Shown piece by piece: positions 38,491 through 50,600 of a stretch of DNA of 64,000 nt. The translations under genes and the position numbers were made by a program. This DNA is from Eledone cirrhosa. Taxonomy: Eukaryota; Mollusca; Cephalopoda; Octopoda; Eledonidae. The stretch is taken from positions 30,106,312 through 30,170,311 of the forward strand of contig OZ024748.1 in NCBI GenBank assembly GCA_964016885.1. Direction: 5' to 3'. The notes beneath the pieces were generated by a model. It was not told the DNA's origin, did not search any database, and worked only from the letters and a program-made list of their open reading frames with translations. Position 1 is the stretch's first letter; every line of letters starts with the position of its first letter.

Positions 38491-39300
38491 TGTGTGTTTT
38501 CTAAATTTAAGACAGTAGGGAGGGTTGTGATATGAGGGAGAGTTAGCTGTTGTTTCTAGCAGGTTTAGTGACCTCATAGAGGATATGTGTTTTCTAACTT
38601 TAAGACAGTAGGGAGTGGTGTGATATGAGGGAGAGTTAGCTGCTGTTTCTAGCAGGTTTAGTGACCTCATAGAGGATATGTGTTTTCTAAATTTAAGACA
38701 GTAGGGAGTGGTGTGATATGAGGGAGAGTTAGCTGCTGTTTCTAGCAGGTTTAGTGACCTCATAGAAGATATGTTTTCTAAATTTAAGACAGTAGAGAGG
38801 GGTGTGATATGGGGGAGAGTTAGCTGCTGTTTCTAGCAGGTTTAGTGACCTCATAGAGGATATGTTTTCTAAATTTAAGACAGTAGGGAGGGGTGTGATA
38901 TGAGGGAGAGTTAGCTGCTGTTTCTAGCAGGTTTAGTGACCTCATAGAAGATATGTTTTCTAAATTTAAGACAGTAGGGAGGGGTATGATATGGGGGAGA
39001 GTTAGCTGCTGTTTCTAGCAGGTTTAGTAACCTCATAGAGGATATGTGTTTTCTAAATTTAAGACAGTAGGGAGTGGTGTGATATGAGGGAGAGTTAGCT
39101 GCTGTTTCTAGCAGGTTTAGTAACCTCATAGAGGATATGTGTTTTCTAAATTTAAGACAGTAGGGAGTGGTGTGATATGAGGGAGAGTTAGCTGCTGTTT
39201 CTAGCAGGTTTAGTAACCTCATAGAGGATATGTGTTTTCTAAATTTAAGACAGTAGGGAGTGGTGTGATATGAGGGAGAGTTAGCTGCTGTTTCTAGCAG
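38490..39300. repeat. 93-bp minisatellite, about nine copies
   Basis: The unit runs from ttttctaaatttaagacagt through gagggagagttagctgctgt to gtttagtgacctcatagagg, 93 bp long, with some 91-bp units lacking a tg pair (near 38770, 38862, 38950). The 31-codon open frame on the minus strand is an artefact of length. The last copy is cut after ttctagcag by the MITE that follows. Confidence 0.92.
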
Positions 39301-39803
39301 TTTAAGGAGACCCTGACATTACTTAGGTGGGGAGTATATAATGTATCTAATGTAACGGCGTGAAAACTAGCTGTCATAATTACAATTAGCACGCTTTTCT
39401 CTTTGCATGTATGTATATTTTTGTACGAGTGTATATTGATGTGTATGTATGTGTCTATGTACACATGCATGTGTATATATGTGTGTATATATATATATAT
39501 ATGTGTGTGAGTGTGTGTGTGTGTGTATGTGTGTGTGTACGTAAATATATGCGTATATTAATTCGTTAACCTCTGTATTAACTCTACAACTATTTAGCTT
39601 TGACAGTGGTCCCACTCGTATACTGTTGAAGATGAAGAGAAAGACTGTAAAAACTAGCTTATCTTTATAATTTAAAATTGATATACACTACGATACTTTG
39701 TACATGTCAACGCTTCATTTTGCCTTATGACAGCTAGTTTTCACGCCGTTACATTAGATACATTATATACCCCCCACCTAAGTAATGTCAGGGTCTCCTT
39801 AAA
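39301..39803. mobile_element. MITE with 79-bp terminal inverted repeats
   Basis: 39301-39379 and 39725-39803 are reverse complements over 79 bp with one mismatch visible (a ggggag/gggggg difference). Both ends carry TTAA (tTTAAggagaccctgac and its mirror), which would match piggyBac-type target duplication. The 345-bp interior contains TG/TA microsatellite and no transposase. It sits immediately after the truncated last 93-bp unit. Confidence 0.85.
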
Positions 39804-40111
39804 TAATTTATTGATAGCATTGTTGTAATTGTTGTTATTGTTCTAATTGAATGCCATTACTACTTCATATAGTAGCCTGTATTTTCTTTTCTTTTCTTGC
39901 CTGTGTATTTTCTTAATTCTCGCATGCTCCGAAGATCTGACTGGTTATAATTCTGTATTGGCGATCGAGTAACGCAAAATTAAGCGGATAGCGATCTCTA
40001 GACATACCAGTTCAGTGAAACAAATGTAAGCTATGTGATTAAAAACTTTTTTGTATAGCAAACCATGTAAACCTTCTTTCCTGATATATATATATATATA
40101 TATATATATAA

Positions 40112-40464
40112 TGATGGAGGCACATGGCTTAGTGGTTAGAGAATTGGCCTTGCAATCGAAAGGTTGTGAGTTCAATTCTCAGACCGGGTGATGTGTTGTT
40201 TCCTTGAGCAAGACACTTTATTTCACATTGCTCCGGTTTACTCAGCTGTAGAAATGAGATGATAGAAACTGGGGTCAAAATAATTCCACTGCAAAGTGGT
40301 CGGGAGGTGCCACGGCAAAAAAGCACCCAGCACTCACTGTAAATGAGGTTGGTGTTAGGAAGGGCATCCATCTGTAGAAATCAAGCCAGCATCAGTTTCC
40401 GTCCCACCCTTGCAAGCAGGGAAAAGCGGACGTAAAATGAAATGATGAAATGAAATGATGATAT
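40112..40464 (+). mobile_element. tRNA-derived SINE with LINE-type tail (copy 1)
   Basis: The tRNA-like head has an A box tggcttagtgg (40125) and a B box gtgagttcaattc (about 40166). The body contains aagtggtcgggaggtgccac and ggttggtgttaggaagggca. The tail is tgcaagcagggaaaagcgga followed by cgtaaaatgaaatgatg. The tail matches the 3' end of the RTE-like LINE at 54545-54700, so that LINE type is the likely source of its RT. It is not a functional tRNA gene: no cloverleaf downstream of the D arm and no mature 3' end. Confidence 0.88.
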
Positions 40465-40832
40465 AATGTATATATATATATATATATAATGTATATATAT
40501 ATATATAATGTATATATATATAATGTATATATATATATATATATAATGTATATATATATATATAATGTTTATATATATATATATAATGTTTATATATATA
40601 TAATGTATGTATATATATATATATATATAATGTATATATATATATATATAATGTATATATATATAATGTATATATATATATATAATGTATATATATATAA
40701 TGTATATGTATATATAATGTATATGTATATATATATATATATATATAATGTATATATATATATATATAATGTATATATATATCATGTATATATATAATGT
40801 ATATATATATATATATAATGTATATATATATT
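40465..40832. repeat. TA-rich microsatellite with regular aatg interruptions
   Basis: Tracts of (TA)n of varying length separated by aatg, giving a quasi-repeat of tataatgta. Conceptual frames of alternating Y/I are artefacts. Confidence 0.95.
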
Positions 40833-41140
40833 CTATTCTATTCTAAGGCGGGTAAAATTCCCGAGATCCATGGACGAGTTCTCTCCAGCGGTCTCTGTCC
40901 CTGATTATCGCTGCCATGTCCTGCGTCTCCAACAGACCAGTGTCTGTCCTTAGGGCATCAACATACGTTAACCTTGGTCTTCCTCTTCTAGTGTGTCATC
41001 ACCAAGGTTAACGTATGTTGATGCCCTAAGTGTCCATGTAGGGGCTCCCAAAGGAGCACTGAGTGCAATGTCAACTCTGGATGTCGGTGAGCATGTCCAG
41101 CTAACCTCAGTCTCCTTTTTATCATCGTAGTAGACTATTG
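40833..41140 (-). pseudogene. C-terminal scrap of an RTE-like LINE with an inverted repeat
   Basis: Minus-strand reading near 40990-40845 gives the tail of an RTE-like protein (TLVCWRRR, then RWRELVHGSREFYPP-like sequence with frameshifts). Positions 40954-40980 and 41003-41029 are inverted copies of a 27-bp stretch (gggcatcaacatacgttaac and its mirror), so the segment is a fusion of two opposite pieces. Confidence 0.6.
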
Positions 41141-41141
41141 T

Positions 41142-41733
41142 ATGCGCCTTGCACTGGAGAAACACCAGGACTCTGGCTTTACTGTGGCACCGGCTCAGAG
41201 CAGGAGAGTTAGGGCGAAAAAGGTATCGGATGCTGAATTTGCCGACGACATAGTTTTGGTGACAAATACAGTGAAGGAGGCAGAGGATTTGATGCGGGAG
41301 GTTGAGACTGTGTCAATGAGTGTGGGGCTGAGAATGAATGAGACTAAAACAAAATATCTGGTAGAGAATGTTGAGAAGCCAGAGGGGATCACTAATGTAG
41401 GCGGGAAGCCGCTAGAATTGGTTGAGGGCTTCCTGTATTTGGGAGCAAAGATTGGGAATACGGAAGATGATGTGGTTGAGAGGAAGAGCCACAGCTTGAG
41501 ATCGGTGTGGAAGTCAGACCTTCGTAGAGACCTGAAGGTCTGCCTCTTCATTGTTGTAGTGGAGTCTGTGCTGCTGTATGGGTCTGAGACTTGGACACTG
41601 ACCAAGAAACTCACTCAGATGGTGGATGGGTGCTACACGAGAATGCTGAGGATGGCTCTGAACATTAATCAGTATACACTGAGGATGAAAAACTCAGAGC
41701 TGTATGGGAGCATCCCAAAAGTCAGCTCAAAAG
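41142..41733 (+). pseudogene. RTE-like LINE reverse transcriptase fragment
   Basis: Open for almost 200 codons. It carries RT motif C as AEFADDIVLVTNTVKEAEDL (residues about 32-51), followed by GFLYLGAKIGNTEDD, SVLLYGSETWTLTKKL and DGCYTRMLRMAL. It starts just before motif C and ends before the conserved RWLRF tail, a part preserved in the related scrap at 37795-38140. FADD in place of YADD is common in RTE elements. It is embedded in TA microsatellite on both sides and is therefore a fragment. Confidence 0.8.
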
Positions 41734-42035
41734 TATATATATATATAATGTATATATATATATATAATGTATATATATATATATATAATGTATATATATA
41801 TATATATATATATATAATGTATATATATATATATATATAATGTATATATATATATATAATGTATATATATATAATGTATATATATATATATATATATAAT
41901 ATGTATATATATATAATGTATATATATATAATGTATATATATATAATGTATATATATATAATGTGTATATATATATAATGTATATATATATATAATGTAT
42001 ATATATATATATAATGAATATATATATATATAATG

Positions 42036-42108
<73 letters not shown>

Positions 42109-42736
42109 GTATATCTATATATATAATGTATATCTATATGTATAATGTATATCTATATGTATAATGTATATCTATATGTATAATGTATATCTATATGTAT
42201 AATGTATATCTATATATATAATGTATATCTATATGTATAATGTATATCTATATATATAATGTATATATATATATATAATGTATATATATATATATATAAT
42301 GTATATATATATATATATAATGTATATATATATATATAATGTATATATATATATAATGTATATATATATATATATATATATAATGTATATATATATATAT
42401 ATATATATATAATGTATGTATATATATATATATATATAATGTATATATATATATATAATGTATATATATATATATAATGTATATATATATATATAATGTA
42501 TATATATATATAATGTATATATATATGTAATGTATATATATAATGTATATATATATGTAATGTATATATATAATGTATATATATATATAATGTATATATA
42601 TATATATATATATGTAATGTATATATATATATAATGTATATATATAATGTATATATATATATATATAATGTATATATATAATGTATATATATATATATGT
42701 AATGTATATATATATATATAATGTATATATATATAT
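41734..42736. repeat. TA-rich microsatellite, second block
   Basis: About 1 kb of (TA)n with aatg breaks, as in 40465-40832, plus a tatctatatgtataatg sub-block (42110-42260). The two blocks were presumably one array before the LINE pieces entered. Confidence 0.95.
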
Positions 42737-43194
42737 ACTCAGAAAAATATACATATACAGTCACTGAAATATGTGATACCAAGTTATGTTGTATTAACTA
42801 TACATCCTCCTCTACCCACACTTCTCCACCTCTGCCCAGTCAAAAGAAATGGTTATCAATTTATGAAGTGTAGCAATTTTGCCTGTGTCAGCTGATTCTA
42901 ACTCTCCACTGATTAGCTCTGCTAGAACCTACCATTATTGTTATTATTATCTTTAGTCTTGCAATTCTTATTTAGATATCTCACTGTTGCTGCTGCTGTT
43001 GCTGTTGCTGTAGGTCCTTTCTCCTCTTCTACTCCCTCCCACCCCTCAATCTGTACTTTTCTTCTCCCTTTCTTCATTAACTGCTCTAATAGAGTTTATC
43101 TATTATTGATCTGGCTTTGTCAGTTAGTAGGTGGCATGTGATTGAACCAATTTTCTATTCAGTGAATAATAACAAAACTGAGAGGGTAGGAGGA
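42737..43194. other. Intronic stretch with nothing recognised
   Basis: Mixed sequence with a short CTG/GTT run (42966-43010). The phrase tgttgtattaactata at 42789 also occurs near 38205. Confidence 0.5.
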
Positions 43195-43525
43195 AGAATT
43201 AACGTCTAGGTTTCCCTTCTTCTCCTGCTTTCTTCTGTCTTCGGTTCTTCTGTCTTCCTTCAAAACTGCTTTCTTCTCTCTTCTTTCGAGGTTTTCTGTC
43301 TTCCTTCAAAACTGCCTTCTCTCTTCTTTCAAGATTTCCTTCTGTCTTCCTTTTAGACTTCCTTCCTATGTCTTCCCCCAAGACTGATTTTTATGTCTTA
43401 TTTCAAAACTGCCTTCTGTCTTCCTTCAAAACTGCCTTCTTCTGTCTTCTTTCAAGACTGCCTTCTGTCTTCCATCAAGGTTGTTCTCTGTCTTCCTTCA
43501 AGACTGCCCTCTTCTGTCTTCTTCT
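43195..43525. repeat. CT-rich degenerate minisatellite
   Basis: Irregular repeats of about 20-30 bp around cttctgtcttccttcaa and aagactgcc. Pyrimidine-rich on the plus strand. Confidence 0.85.
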
Positions 43526-43700
43526 CTGGCATGGCTGTGTGGTTATGAATTTTGCTTCATAATCACAGTCTTGAGTTCAATCCCACTGTATGGCAAACTC
43601 AAGCAAGTGTCATTCATTTACCATAACCCCGGGTTGACCCAAGCCCTGTGAGTGAAATTTGGCAGATGAAAACTGTTTGGAAGCCTGTCAAATGGACTGT
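43526..43700 (+). mobile_element. tRNA-derived SINE, OK/OR1-like
   Basis: The head has A box tggctgtgtgg (43532) and B box gagttcaatcc (43572). The body blocks ggcaaactcaagcaagtgtc, gggttgacccaagccctgtg and gaaactgtttggaagcctgt-like sequence follow the order of the well-known cephalopod SINE. Diverged and without an obvious tail. Confidence 0.78.
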
Positions 43701-43779
43701 ACCTGTAATTCAAAGGAGCCAGCCTTGTCACATATTGTGTCAAGTCAATTCTTCCTGAGAATTATATTAAAGGTACATG

Positions 43780-43890
43780 TGTCTAACCACAAATGACACT
43801 TGCCCAAGATGCCATATAGTGGGATCAATCTCAGGACTTAATGATTGCAATGTCAATGTCTCAACCATTTGGCCATGGTGTGTGTCCTAT
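43780..43890 (-). mobile_element. tRNA-derived SINE head, inverted
   Basis: Reverse complement reads ccatggccaaatggttgaga, then gagattgatcccac (B box) and catcttgggcaagtgtc. It is related to the copy at 43526 and inverted to it about 100 bp away, so the two could pair in a transcript. Confidence 0.7.
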
Positions 43891-44254
43891 TACACTGTAG
43901 GGAACGATGATTGGTTGAGCCAGAACTCTATCAGGTTTGTCATATAATGATGCCAGGAAAACTAAGTATTATGTTGACTGTTTCAATCAAATTTTATGTA
44001 AGATTCTTTGATATGTTCCAAATATTATATAAATAAGGATATTACTAAATCCCTACAAATACTTGATTATTTTCAAAATTATTAAAAATATCCTAAACAA
44101 TGTCTTTCATTGAAAATATGGTAGGTAAAAAAAGGGTTAATAGGTGAACTGGAATATGTGAAAATAACTGTCTTTAATATCATAATGAAAGGTTTAACAT
44201 CTTTAATTAGAAATATGGTAATGAAAGATCTCACTTCTTCCAAATTTTGATACA
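43891..44254. other. Intronic stretch with nothing recognised
   Basis: AT-rich sequence without repeats or exon-like frames that I can identify. Confidence 0.5.
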
Positions 44255-44370
44255 TTTCAGTGGTGGTGGTGGTGGTGATGATGATGGTGATGGTGATGAT
44301 AATAATGATAGTGGGGGTGTGGGTGATGATGATGATAATGGTGATTATTTTTTTTTGGGGGGGGAGGGGG
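44255..44370. repeat. GTG/GAT microsatellite and G-run
   Basis: ggtggtggtggtgatgatga-type sequence followed by T8 and G-rich sequence. Confidence 0.9.
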
Positions 44371-44654
44371 CTAAATTTGATATGTGCAGTTGTCATCACC
44401 AAGTTTGTAGTATTCCTATTGTTGGCTCAAATGCATCCTCCCCCACTTCTGACATAATAATAACTGCCCCTACACACATACAGGCACGGCAGTGGTCTAT
44501 ATTTAGACATATATCTTGTAACAAAGGGTTGGTTACACTAAAATGTCTCTTACTCAACAAAACAGACCTACTTTCACAAATATCCTGTTATGTAAGGGAA
44601 GGAGGTGGACGCGGGGGTGCATCAGGACAATTCAATTTATTATTATTATCAGTA

Positions 44655-44872
44655 GATTGGCAATATCAGTAGAGCGTCGGACACCATGCTTCATAGCATA
44701 GAGTTACCGCCCTTTACGTTCTGAGTTCAAATCTTGCCAAGGTTAGCTTTGTCTTTCATCCTTATGGGATTGATAAAAAAAAGTACCAGTAATGCACTGG
44801 GGTGAATTTAATCGACTTTCTCCTCCTCTTTAAATTGCTGAGTTTGTGCCTATAGTAGAAATAATTATTAGT
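44655..44872 (+). mobile_element. tRNA-derived SINE, OR2-like (copy 2)
   Basis: Blocks gattggcaatatcagtagag, ttacgttctgagttcaaatc (B box), aaggttagctttgtctttca, tccttatgggattgataaaa, aagtaccagtaatgcactgg and gtttgtgcctatagtagaaa follow the family order closely. It is better preserved than 36191-36390. Confidence 0.85.
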
Positions 44873-44974
44873 TTTTGATATTTTTTAATTTCTTTGTTTA
44901 CTTTACATTTGCCATTGCTAAACTGGAGTTTTGAGAGTTATCTAGGGGAACGGGGTATCTTCGCTATCTCTCTC

Positions 44975-44998
44975 TCTGTATGTATGTATGTATGTATG

Positions 44999-45039
<41 letters not shown>

Positions 45040-45060
45040 TCATCATCATCATCACCGTTT
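44975..45060. repeat. TATG/TA/ATC microsatellites
   Basis: (tatg)n, (ta)n and (atc)n in succession. The atcatc tract followed by gttttatgtccg could be the tail of an inverted SINE or RTE-like copy. Confidence 0.85.
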
Positions 45061-45260
45061 TATGTCCGTTCTTCCACACATTCACGCTCTCTATTTATCA
45101 ATTGTTTTCCTTCTCATAAACAATTCAAGACAATTTCTCAACAATATCCATCCTGTACATTTCTTGCAGTAACTTCAGCAGATCTTTGTGTGTCCTGTAT
45201 CTGGATCTGTGTGTATCTGTGTATGTATATGTGTATGTATGTGTGTATCTGTGTATATGT

Positions 45261-45853
45261 GGTGCTACTGGTAACATGTATCACAGTACAAACTGTCTCA
45301 TGGTCGGGTCATTGGCGACTAAACTGGCAACCCCACCAAGGTTTCTTGGTGAGGAGGGTGACTTTGGACATCCTGCAGGACTAAAAACAAAACCTGTCAA
45401 AGGGCAAAGGAGCTCTTAAGAGTCAATGGCCATCCAAAATCACCGGGAGAGATGACCCCTTAGCCTTTATCAAGTCAGAATTCTAGGAGAAGGAAAACTC
45501 TGATATAACACCTGCAACCCTGATGGTATCCAATGATGTTGACTTGTTCTTCTTTTTGGTAAATATCATCTTGGTTAAGAGAGTGGGACTGGCTTTGTGC
45601 AGTGCCTTTGCTCACTATAAAAGCTTCACAGCACAGGCATTGCTTTATATCTGGAGATCTCTCTGCACTTGTCGTCACAAGGTACCATGGGCCCAGCACT
45701 ATGTGTCAATAATTGTCACAAGTGTAGTCTTTGTACCAGAGTTTTCAAGTCGCTGGCTGGACTAAAAAGTCACACTTGTTTAACGGATCGGTAGGGGTTC
45801 TCCTACATGGATATAAAGTAGTGGCCGTACTCGAAAACGAGTTGGCAGCCACC
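45261..45853 (+). mobile_element. LINE-derived short non-autonomous element with 14-bp target duplication
   Basis: 593 bp flanked by ATCTGTGTATATGT at 45247-45260 and 45854-45867, a perfect target-site duplication. The first half parallels the 5' leader of the LINE at 59326 onward. The end parallels that LINE's 3' end. Between them about 3.5 kb of EN-RT coding sequence is missing. Just before the end the plus strand still encodes a finger CSLCTRVFKSLAGLKSHTC (about 45725-45781), like the C-terminal fingers of the LINE. The same element, inverted, lies at 6735-7328. It must rely on a LINE for movement. Confidence 0.88.
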
Positions 45854-45899
45854 ATCTGTGTATATGTCTGTGTATGTGATCATCCCATTAACAGCCACA

Positions 45900-46515
45900 C
45901 ATTAATATAATCACCACCTACCACTACAACAACTAACCCACTACTACCACTACACCACTACAATCACCACCACTCCACTACGACAACTAACCCACTACAC
46001 CACTACAACCACTGCTACACCACTACAACAACTAACCCACTACTACCACTACACCGCTACAACCATCACCACACCACTACACACCACCACTACACACCAC
46101 CACTACCATCACTACACCACTATACACCACTACACCACTACAACAACTACACCACTACAACAACTACACCACTACAACCATCACCACACCACTACAACAA
46201 CTACACCTCTACAACCATCACCACACCACCACTACACACCACCACTACATACCACCACTACACACCACCACTACCATCACTACACCACTATACACCACTA
46301 CACCACTATAACAACTACACCACTACAACCATCACCACACCACTACAACAACTACACCACTACACCTCTACAACCATCACCACACCACCACACACCACCA
46401 CTACAATCACAACTACACCTCTACAACCATCACCACACCACCACACACCACCACTACAATCACAACTACACCACTACAACCATCACCACACCACCACACA
46501 CTACAACCACCTTGG
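45900..46515. repeat. ACCACTACA-type minisatellite
   Basis: Irregular short units (accactaca, accatcacc, acaccacta, acaactaca) with local longer duplications, for example cacaccaccactacaatcac near 46390 and 46445. Confidence 0.93.
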
Positions 46516-46890
46516 TTGTTCACAGGCGATAATTCCATTGTTAATCCAGTTGTTGTAGATGTGTCATCACGACTGGCTTAACTCTCAACATTTATATCTG
46601 GGAATTCGCTGTCCTCCTCCACCATCTCATAACCCCAAACACACACACACACACATACACACACACTCATATATATATATATTGTTATATTTAGGGAGGG
46701 TCATATTGTTATAATATTGCCAGAAATAATAATAAAACACACTCACTGTTTGGTTTGGATTGGTTTTCGCTTCTGTATATTTTATATCCCTATAGTTAAT
46801 TTATCTGGCAATCAATGTTTATCATTGATTGACCCAACAGTTAAAAATATATAGATATAAATGTGACATCATCAATGATACTCACTGATG
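46516..46890. other. Intronic stretch with short CA/TA microsatellites
   Basis: acacac and atatat tracts at 46635-46685; otherwise nothing recognised. Confidence 0.5.
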
Positions 46891-47230
46891 GTGTCACAGG
46901 TGTGACATCATATATACATAAGTGATGGCGATATCACAAATAGCGCCCAGCCCACACTGTAAAGTGGTCATATAGGTGTCACAGCAAAACTCACCCAGAC
47001 CATGCTGTAAAGTGCCCATAATGTAACTTCTAAAATTTGTATCTTTATGCAAGCACCTCACAGCATTTATACCCCTTAGCTCCACACCTTTGCATGTCTA
47101 GCTGTTGGTCTTCCACAAACAACCTTGCCGAGACTTGTATCTTGGCGGGGAACTTTCTAGATGCAAATCCCATGCCCATTTATGACCAAAGGAGATCTTT
47201 ACCCTTTTACAGTTGTTTTTATTGGCATCA
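46891..47230. mobile_element. Fragments of dispersed repeats
   Basis: Paired phrases around cacactgtaaagtggtcata and catgctgtaaagtgcccata (46951-47021), and the block gcggggaactttctagatgc with gaccaaaggagatctttacc (47141-47205), look like scraps of cephalopod interspersed repeats. Boundaries are unclear. Confidence 0.4.
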
Positions 47231-47264
47231 TTTATAATGTTTACTAATTTTCTTTTCTGATCAG

Positions 47265-47330
47265 ACTGACATAATAGATGTGTGTCCAGACCCATTAACT
47301 TTGGCACAACAACTGACCAACATTGAACTG
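47265..47330 (+). CDS. RASGEF1-like exon D (start of catalytic RasGEF domain)
   Basis: 66 bp (22 codons) between acceptor ctgatcag and donor GTAAGT at 47331. It reads TDIIDVCPDPLTLAQQLTNI plus EL. DP..LAQQLT.IEL is the first signature of the CDC25-homology domain, which opens the nucleotide pocket of Ras/Rap GTPases. Known RASGEF1 proteins act on Rap2; whether this one does is inference. The next intron contains the 36-bp minisatellite. Confidence 0.92.
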
Positions 47331-47653
47331 GTAAGTATTCAATATACACAGCATCACTGAACCCATGTCATGGGGCCTACAAAACTAACCCCTTATTGAA
47401 ATTATTCAATCTCTAATATAGTTCAGGATAGAGAAAGTACAAAATGAAAAAAAGAGAATGAAGCAATGAAAGAAAGGGAGAGAGGGAGGGGGGGGACACT
47501 ATACCACAGTCTGAGTGGTGATTTGGCAATGTCCTGCAGACAGAATGTCAAAGGCATTGCCACAGAGAAAGGCCAGCGACACCCACTGAAACAGTCATTC
47601 CACTTCATGAGGCACATTCCTCAGTCTTTCCAATTTTGTGGAGGAAATCGGCA

Positions 47654-50600
47654 GTGTGGAGACCAAGAACACCAGACATCTCAATGTCAATGTGGAGACC
47701 AAGAACACCAGATGTCTCAAAGTCAATGTGGAGACCAAGAACACCAGATGTCTCAATGTCAATGTGGAGACCAAGAACACCAGATGTCTTAATGTCAATG
47801 TGGAGACCAAGAACACCAGACGTCTCAATGTCAATGTGGAGACCAAGAATACCAGACATCTCAAAGTCAATGTGGAGACCAAGAACACCAGATGTCTCAA
47901 TGTCAATGTGGGGACCAAGAACACCAGATGTCTCAATGTCAATGTGGAGACCAAGAACACCAAACATCTCAATGTCAATGTGGAGACCAAGAACACCAGA
48001 CATCTCAATGTCAATGTGGAGACCAAGAACACCAGACATCTCAATGTCAACGTGGAGACCAAGAACACCAGACATCTCAAAGTCAATGTGGAGACCAAGA
48101 ACACCAGATGTCTCAATGTCAATGTGGAGACCAAGAACACCAGACGTCTCAATGTCAATGTGGAGACCAAGAACACCAGACGTGTCAATGTGGAGACCAA
48201 GAACACCAGACGTCTCAATGTCAATGTGGAGACCAAGAACACCAGACGTCTCAATGTCAATGTGGAGACCAAAAACACCAGACGTCTCAATGTCAATGTG
48301 GAGACCAAGAACACCAGATGTCTCAATGTCAATGTGGAGACCAAGAACACCGGATGTCTTAATGTCAATGTGGAGACCAAGAACACCAGATGTCTTAATG
48401 TCAATGTGGAGACCAAGAACACCAGACATCTCAAAGTCAATGTGGAGACCAAGAACACCAGATGTCTCAATGTCAATGTGGGGACCAAGAACACCAGATG
48501 TCTCAAGGTCAATGTGGAGACCAAGAATACCAGACATCTCAAAGTCAATGTGGAGACCAAGAACACCAGATGTCTCAATGTCAATGTGGGGACCAAGAAC
48601 ACCAGATGTCTCAATGTCAATGTGGAGACCAAGAACACCAAACATCTCAATGTCAATGTGGAGACCAAGAACACCAGACATCTCAATGTCAATGTGGAGA
48701 CCAAGAACACCAGACATCTCAATGTCAATGTGGAGACCAAGAACACCAGACATCTCAAAGTCAATGTGGAGACCAAGAACACCAGATGTCTCAATGTCAA
48801 TGTGGAGACCAAGAACACCAGACGTCTCAATGTCAATGTGGAGACCAAGAACACCAGACGTGTCAATGTGGAGACCAAGAACACCAGACGTCTCAATGTC
48901 AATGTGGAGACCAAGAACACCAGACGTCTCAATGTCAATGTGGAGACCAAAAACACCAGACGTCTCAATGTCAATGTGGAGACCAAGAACACCAGATGTC
49001 TCAATGTCAATGTGGAGACCAAGAACACCAGACGTCTCAATGTCAATGTGGAGACCAAGAACACCAGACGTGTCAATGTGGAGACCAAGAACACCAGACG
49101 TCTCAATGTCAATGTGGAGACCAAGAACACCAGACGTCTCAATGTCAATGTGGAGACCAAAAACACCAGACGTCTCAATGTCAATGTGGAGACCAAGAAC
49201 ACCAGATGTCTCAATGTCAATGTGGAGACCAAGAACACCAGATGTCTTAATGTCAATGTGGAGACCAAGAACACCAGATGTCTTAATGTCAATGTGGAGA
49301 CCAAGAACACCAGACATCTCAAAGTCAATGTGGAGACCAAGAACACCAGATGTCTCAATGTCAATGTGGGGACCAAGAACACCAGATGTCTCAATGTCAA
49401 TGTGGAGACCAAGAATACCAGACATCTCAAAGTCAATGTGGAGACCAAGAACACCAGATGTCTCAATGTCAATGTGGGGACCAAGAACACCAGATGTCTC
49501 AATGTCAATGTGGAGACCAAGAACACCAAACGTCTCAATGTCAATGTGGAGACCAAGAACACCAGACGTCTCAATGTCAATGTGGAGACCAAGAACACCA
49601 GACGTCTCAATGTCAATGTGGAGACCAAGAACACCAGACATCTCATTGGCAATGTGGAGACCAAGAACACCAGACGTCTCAATGTCAATGTGGAGACCAA
49701 GAACACCAAACGTCTCAATGTCAATGTGGAGACCAAGAACACCAGATGTCTTAATGTCAATGTGGAGACCAAGAACACCAGATGTCTTAATGTCAATGTG
49801 GAGACCAAGAACACCAGACGTCTCAATGTCAATCTGGAGACCAAGAATACCAGACGTCTCAATGTCAATGTGGAGACCAAGAACACCAGACGTCTCAATG
49901 TCAATGTGGAGACCAAGAACACCAGACGTCTCAATGTCAATGTGGAGACCAAGAACACCAGACGTCTCAAAGTCAATGTGGAGACCAAGAACACCAGACG
50001 TCTCAATGTCAATGTGGAGACCAAGAACACCAGACGTCTCAATGTCAATGTGGAGACCAAGAACACCAAACGTCTCAATGTCAATGTGGAGACCAAGAAC
50101 ACCAGATGTCTTAATGTCAATGTGGAGACCAAGAACACCAGACGTCTCAATGTCAATCTGGAGACCAAGAATACCAGACGTCTCAATGTCAATGTGGGGA
50201 CCAAGAACACCAGACGTCTCAATGTCAATGTGGAGACCAAGAACACCAGACGTCTCAATGTCAATGTGGAGACCAAGAACACCAGACATCTCATTGGCAA
50301 TGTGGAGACCAAGAACACCAGACGTCTCAATGTCAATGTGGAGACCAAGAACACCAAACGTCTCAATGTCAATGTGGAGACCAAGAACACCAGATGTCTT
50401 AATGTCAATGTGGAGACCAAGAACACCAGACGTCTCAATGTCAATCTGGAGACCAAGAATACCAGACGTCTCAATGTCAATGTGGGGACCAAGAACACCA
50501 GACGTCTCAATGTCAATGTGGAGACCAAGAACACCAGATGTCTCAATGTCAATGTGGAGACCAAGAACACCAGACGTCTCAATGTCAATGTGGAGACCAA

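Noticed and set aside
38230..39222. Repeated 31-residue protein (MRSLNLLETAANSPSYH...) on the minus strand.
   Set aside because: It follows from the 93-bp minisatellite. Units of 91 bp break the frame and nothing outside the repeat continues it.
40125..40190. A functional tRNA gene.
   Set aside because: A- and B-box-like sequences are present, but the acceptor stem and 3' end are not. The sequence continues into a SINE body that is repeated at 52473.
40381..42782. Alternating Tyr/Ile open frames.
   Set aside because: Translation of TA microsatellite.
45475..45765. Overlapping 74-80-codon frames on both strands as a small gene, repeated at 6823-7122.
   Set aside because: They lie inside the LINE-derived short element. 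Only the finger segment resembles a protein, and it is a remnant of the LINE ORF.
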